Origin: an uncultured Croceitalea sp.
Lineage (GTDB): Bacteria; Bacteroidota; Bacteroidia; Flavobacteriales; Flavobacteriaceae
Assembly: GCA_947503285.1 (NCBI GenBank)
Contig: CANNDD010000006.1
Span: forward strand, 62,001-126,000
DNA: 64,000 nucleotides
Direction: 5' to 3'
Both the position numbers and the translations under genes were made by a program. Under the pieces are notes generated by a model. The model had not been told where the DNA came from. It did not search any database and saw only the letters and a list, made by a program, of their open reading frames with translations. Shown here piece after piece: positions 61,707 through 64,000 of the stretch. Each line of letters starts with the position of its first letter. Position 1 is the first letter of the stretch.

Positions 61707-62728
61707 TTTATGATGTTAAGGTTAATCAAGCTTTCTGCTGTCGCCTTCACAGATTGACGTAATGCTATAGGTCTCCAATCCAATGCCTTGTTTATTCTTG
61801 AACTATCGATAAGTCGTTTTGCTCCCAAATCATTCAAAATGGGTTTGGTCTCCTTATCGAAGTGGCTAAAAAGCCGAACCAAAAAGTCGGGTAGGGTCTT
61901 GGATGGAATTTTATAGTTGGGATACTCTTTTCGCAATATGCCGGCAATATCCTTTAATTCCATATAACCATTGGCACATAGGTAACGCTTACCTGACATA
62001 TCGGGATTTTCAAGTGCTTTTATGTGTGCCTCGGCCACGGATCTGACATCTACCACTTCAAAACCGATTTTAGGTATGGCGGGCATACTGCCATCCATCA
62101 TTTTTTTTACCAAGTTGGCAGAAGTGCCATAATCACTTTTATCCAGTATAGGACCGAGTATTGCCCCCGGAAGAATCGTTACGAGTTCTGGGGTGTTATC
62201 CGTTTTGTCTATATATTCCCAAGCGCACTTCTCGGCAATGGTTTTACTTCTAAAATAGGGGGTAGTATCATTTTTGTTGGCACTATTTGTCCAATCTTTT
62301 TCAGAAAAAATACCATTTTTCCTTTCTCCATAGACCGCGGCTCCTGACGATGATGTCATTACGACTTTTTTCACGCCGGCCTTTGTCGCTGCTTTGAGAA
62401 CGTTTAGTGTTCCGTTTTTGGCAGGAAGTATAATGTCGTTCCCTTCTTTCGGTAATGTTGTTGGAAATGGGGAGGCGATATGGACCACGGCATCCATTTC
62501 ATCCATTATATCTTCCCATTTTGACAACGGATCTAAGAGGTCTACCGCTGCGAATGTCAGCCTATTTGAATTAGCACTATGTTTTGCAATAATATCCCTA
62601 ATGGAATCACTTCGGCTTAAGTCGCGCAAAGTACCTTTTACATGATACCCTTTATTCAATAGTTGTATCGTGGTATGTGACCCTAGATAACCTGTAACCC
62701 CAGTAAGCACTATGTTCTTGTATTGCAT
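61703..62728 (-). CDS. NAD-dependent epimerase/aldehyde reductase (DFR-like)
   Basis: A 341-aa extended SDR of the dihydroflavonol-4-reductase/cinnamoyl-CoA reductase-like group: LTGVTGYLGSHTTIQLLNKGYHVKGTLRD, VHIASPFPTT, KKVVMTSSSGAAVYGER, and YFRSKTIAEKCAWEYI (YxxxK). Start chosen at 62728 (MQYKNIVLTG); the longer reading from 62743 only adds MHKND. Likely reduces aldehydes or ketones with NADPH. First gene of the epimerase-DoxX-AraC operon. Confidence 0.92.
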   Translation of the reverse strand: MQYKNIVLTGVTGYLGSHTTIQLLNKGYHVKGTLRDLSRSDSIRDIIAKHSANSNRLTFAAVDLLDPLSKWEDIMDEMDAVVHIASPFPTTLPKEGNDIILPAKNGTLNVLKAATKAGVKKVVMTSSSGAAVYGERKNGIFSEKDWTNSANKNDTTPYFRSKTIAEKCAWEYIDKTDNTPELVTILPGAILGPILDKSDYGTSANLVKKMMDGSMPAIPKIGFEVVDVRSVAEAHIKALENPDMSGKRYLCANGYMELKDIAGILRKEYPNYKIPSKTLPDFLVRLFSHFDKETKPILNDLGAKRLIDSSRINKALDWRPIALRQSVKATAESLINLNIIK

Positions 62729-63195
62729 ATCGTTTTTATGCAAATTTCAAGGGTTTGAAAAAGAAAAATGAATACGAATTACGGAAAGTCTAATACATAT
62801 TACCGTTTTTGGCCAGAAACCAAGGTTTTAAGGATGGTGCTCCATGATTTAATTTCATAGACCTGTGGCACTGAAGGTCTTGGAGCTTACGGCAAGCTTG
62901 AGAAATCAATTCTAAATCATCACGCATACCTCACCCATTTCCAATAGCCCCTTGGGTATTTTAAAACAGTACTTTCAAAAGCACATATCATGAAAAGAAA
63001 AAAGTATGTAAAAGCAAAGGCAGTCAACCTAGGGAATATACTTGGTCGCAATTCGTAATCTAAATCATTTCAACTAAAATCCAACCGTTGGGAAAGGTGT
63101 GAGGATTTCGTGTTCTATTTTCGAGGGTATTACTAGAGTAATGAATCTTAGTAAAGCCACTAAATTTTCGTCCCTTACTGCTGAGGGAGCAAAAC
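62729..63195. other. Upstream region with promoter candidates and a possible peptide gene
   Basis: 467 bp between the epimerase operon and the sulfotransferase gene. A 22-aa frame (62990-63058, starting MKRKKYVKAKAV) is present, basic and short, low confidence. No strong hairpin or RNA gene was seen. Confidence 0.3.
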
Positions 63196-64000
63196 TTAAT
63201 CATAGAGCGGCATTCGTAACACGTTATGAAAACTTATATTGAACACACTATTAGGTGGTTGTATTGTGGCCTCGAAAACTACCTGTTTACTATTATAATC
63301 CACCTCAACTACCTTACCTGACGGAAGTCCGTTACTGACCGATGAACCCGGCGTAAATAAAACAGTGTTTTTGTCACCCAGATAACTCACCTTCGATACT
63401 ATTCTGGCATAGGTTTCTTCTCCCCTTTCTTTGCCATACGACCATACTTGCCGTATCGTTTTATTGACCTCATCAATCTCATACTCGACAGCACGGCTAT
63501 AAGGGCCTGCGTTCGTATAGTTTCTGTTATCGCCATTATCAAAGACCATTAGGTTTCCATTGGGCATTAAAATAGGGGAATGCTGGTACCATGACCATTC
63601 AAAATCTGGATGATTGCTGTTGCCCAACAGAACATCCATATCGGTAATCGCCTGTGCTTGGGCATCTAAAGGGGTCAGCAAAAACTGTGATAGGTCTACA
63701 CCATCACCTGAGGTATTCCAGTCTTTATGCGGTGCCAAAATATAGCTCACCTCGTTTTGTGAATTTAATTTCACGATACCCTGCGTTCTTCCCGAAACAA
63801 TGATTTCATCATCAGTTTCACTGTACTCGATGGCATTCGCATGAAACCAATCGAAATTCAAATCGGCTAAATCGGTAGGCCATGCCCGTCTTGTATTATC
63901 CAATGAGTTATTTAAATCCCAAACCGTGTCAAATTCCCCTGTACTTCGGTTCAGCTCAACGATAACATCTTCTACAGTCGCCTTGCTACTATCGTTTATG
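63196..64000 (-). CDS. Aryl-sulfate sulfotransferase family protein (N-terminus beyond window)
   Basis: Minus-strand frame open to the window end, so the start is missing; 268 codons are visible. The C-terminal beta-propeller of the ASST/arylsulfotransferase family is shown by WFHANAIEYSETDDEIIVSGRTQGIVKL, EWSWYQHSPILMPNGNLMVFDNGDNR and FNISFHNVLRMPLYD, where the three His (HANAI, QHSP, FHNV) match catalytic positions of the family. Likely periplasmic, moving sulfate groups between phenolic compounds or carbohydrates. Confidence 0.9.
   Translation of the reverse strand, partial: INDSSKATVEDVIVELNRSTGEFDTVWDLNNSLDNTRRAWPTDLADLNFDWFHANAIEYSETDDEIIVSGRTQGIVKLNSQNEVSYILAPHKDWNTSGDGVDLSQFLLTPLDAQAQAITDMDVLLGNSNHPDFEWSWYQHSPILMPNGNLMVFDNGDNRNYTNAGPYSRAVEYEIDEVNKTIRQVWSYGKERGEETYARIVSKVSYLGDKNTVLFTPGSSVSNGLPSGKVVEVDYNSKQVVFEATIQPPNSVFNISFHNVLRMPLYD

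Overview
The window looks like a chromosomal segment from a marine-type member of the Flavobacteriaceae (Bacteroidota). The grounds are family-level: Bacteroidota-style promoters (TTG / TAnnTTTG) where promoters can be seen, a type IX secretion (Por) C-terminal domain, a 3-coathanger-stack-like C-terminus, LytTR-type two-component regulation, many lipoproteins with Bacteroidota-style lipoboxes, and a core order alaS / M23 peptidase / merR / lemA / TPM / TPM. The genus cannot be fixed from the sequence alone. No CRISPR array, rRNA, phage module, integrase or intact insertion sequence was seen.

Left part (1-29.5 kb, visibly richer in G+C): a core chromosome block. It runs alaS (partial, minus), an envelope M23 peptidase with a MerR regulator, a lemA-TPM-TPM operon, a giant alpha-2-macroglobulin lipoprotein paired with penicillin-binding protein 1C (cell-envelope defence and repair), a convergent MG2-type secreted protein, the GTPases der and era, and an alanine/sodium symporter. 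Then comes a regulatory unit of two paralogous membrane-anchored TPR proteins plus a four-helix LytTR membrane regulator, ending in a strong hairpin. After it lies an operon of three secreted proteins (tail-fibre-like, T9SS-tail protein, 1090-aa 3-coathanger protein), also closed by a terminator.

Boundary (29.5-30.5 kb): initiator tRNA-Met. A 19-nt copy of its 5' end sits 104 bp upstream and a 16-nt copy of its 3' end (15 of 16 identical) sits 173 bp downstream. From here the sequence becomes clearly A+T richer.

Accessory part (30.5-60.2 kb): DoxX-like and beta-lactamase-type serine hydrolase genes, a LytS/LytTR two-component pair, an HxlR regulator, small lipoproteins, an HExxH protein, a quinone-oxidoreductase-like MDR, alpha/beta hydrolases, an ECF sigma factor with its membrane partner, a tandem YHS protein, GNATs, a cupin, an aminotransferase and a PanE-like reductase. 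Between about 51.9 and 55.7 kb, single + strand genes (parDE, an acetolactate-decarboxylase-like protein, two membrane-anchored unknowns, a RidA lipoprotein) are separated by palindrome-rich spacers that end in a recurring CCGTTA motif. This resembles a gene-cassette array and is the most interesting unexplained structure. It is followed by an HxlR-MDR-DUF4437-SDR-luciferase-like operon in which DUF4437 carries a one-base frameshift and the luciferase-like gene is full length but holds two in-frame TAG codons.

Right end (60.4-64 kb): a translationally coupled epimerase-DoxX-AraC operon and a partial aryl-sulfate sulfotransferase. Recurring themes of the accessory part are redox/electrophile chemistry (two HxlR modules, MDRs, SDR, cupins, flavin oxidoreductase) and envelope lipoproteins.
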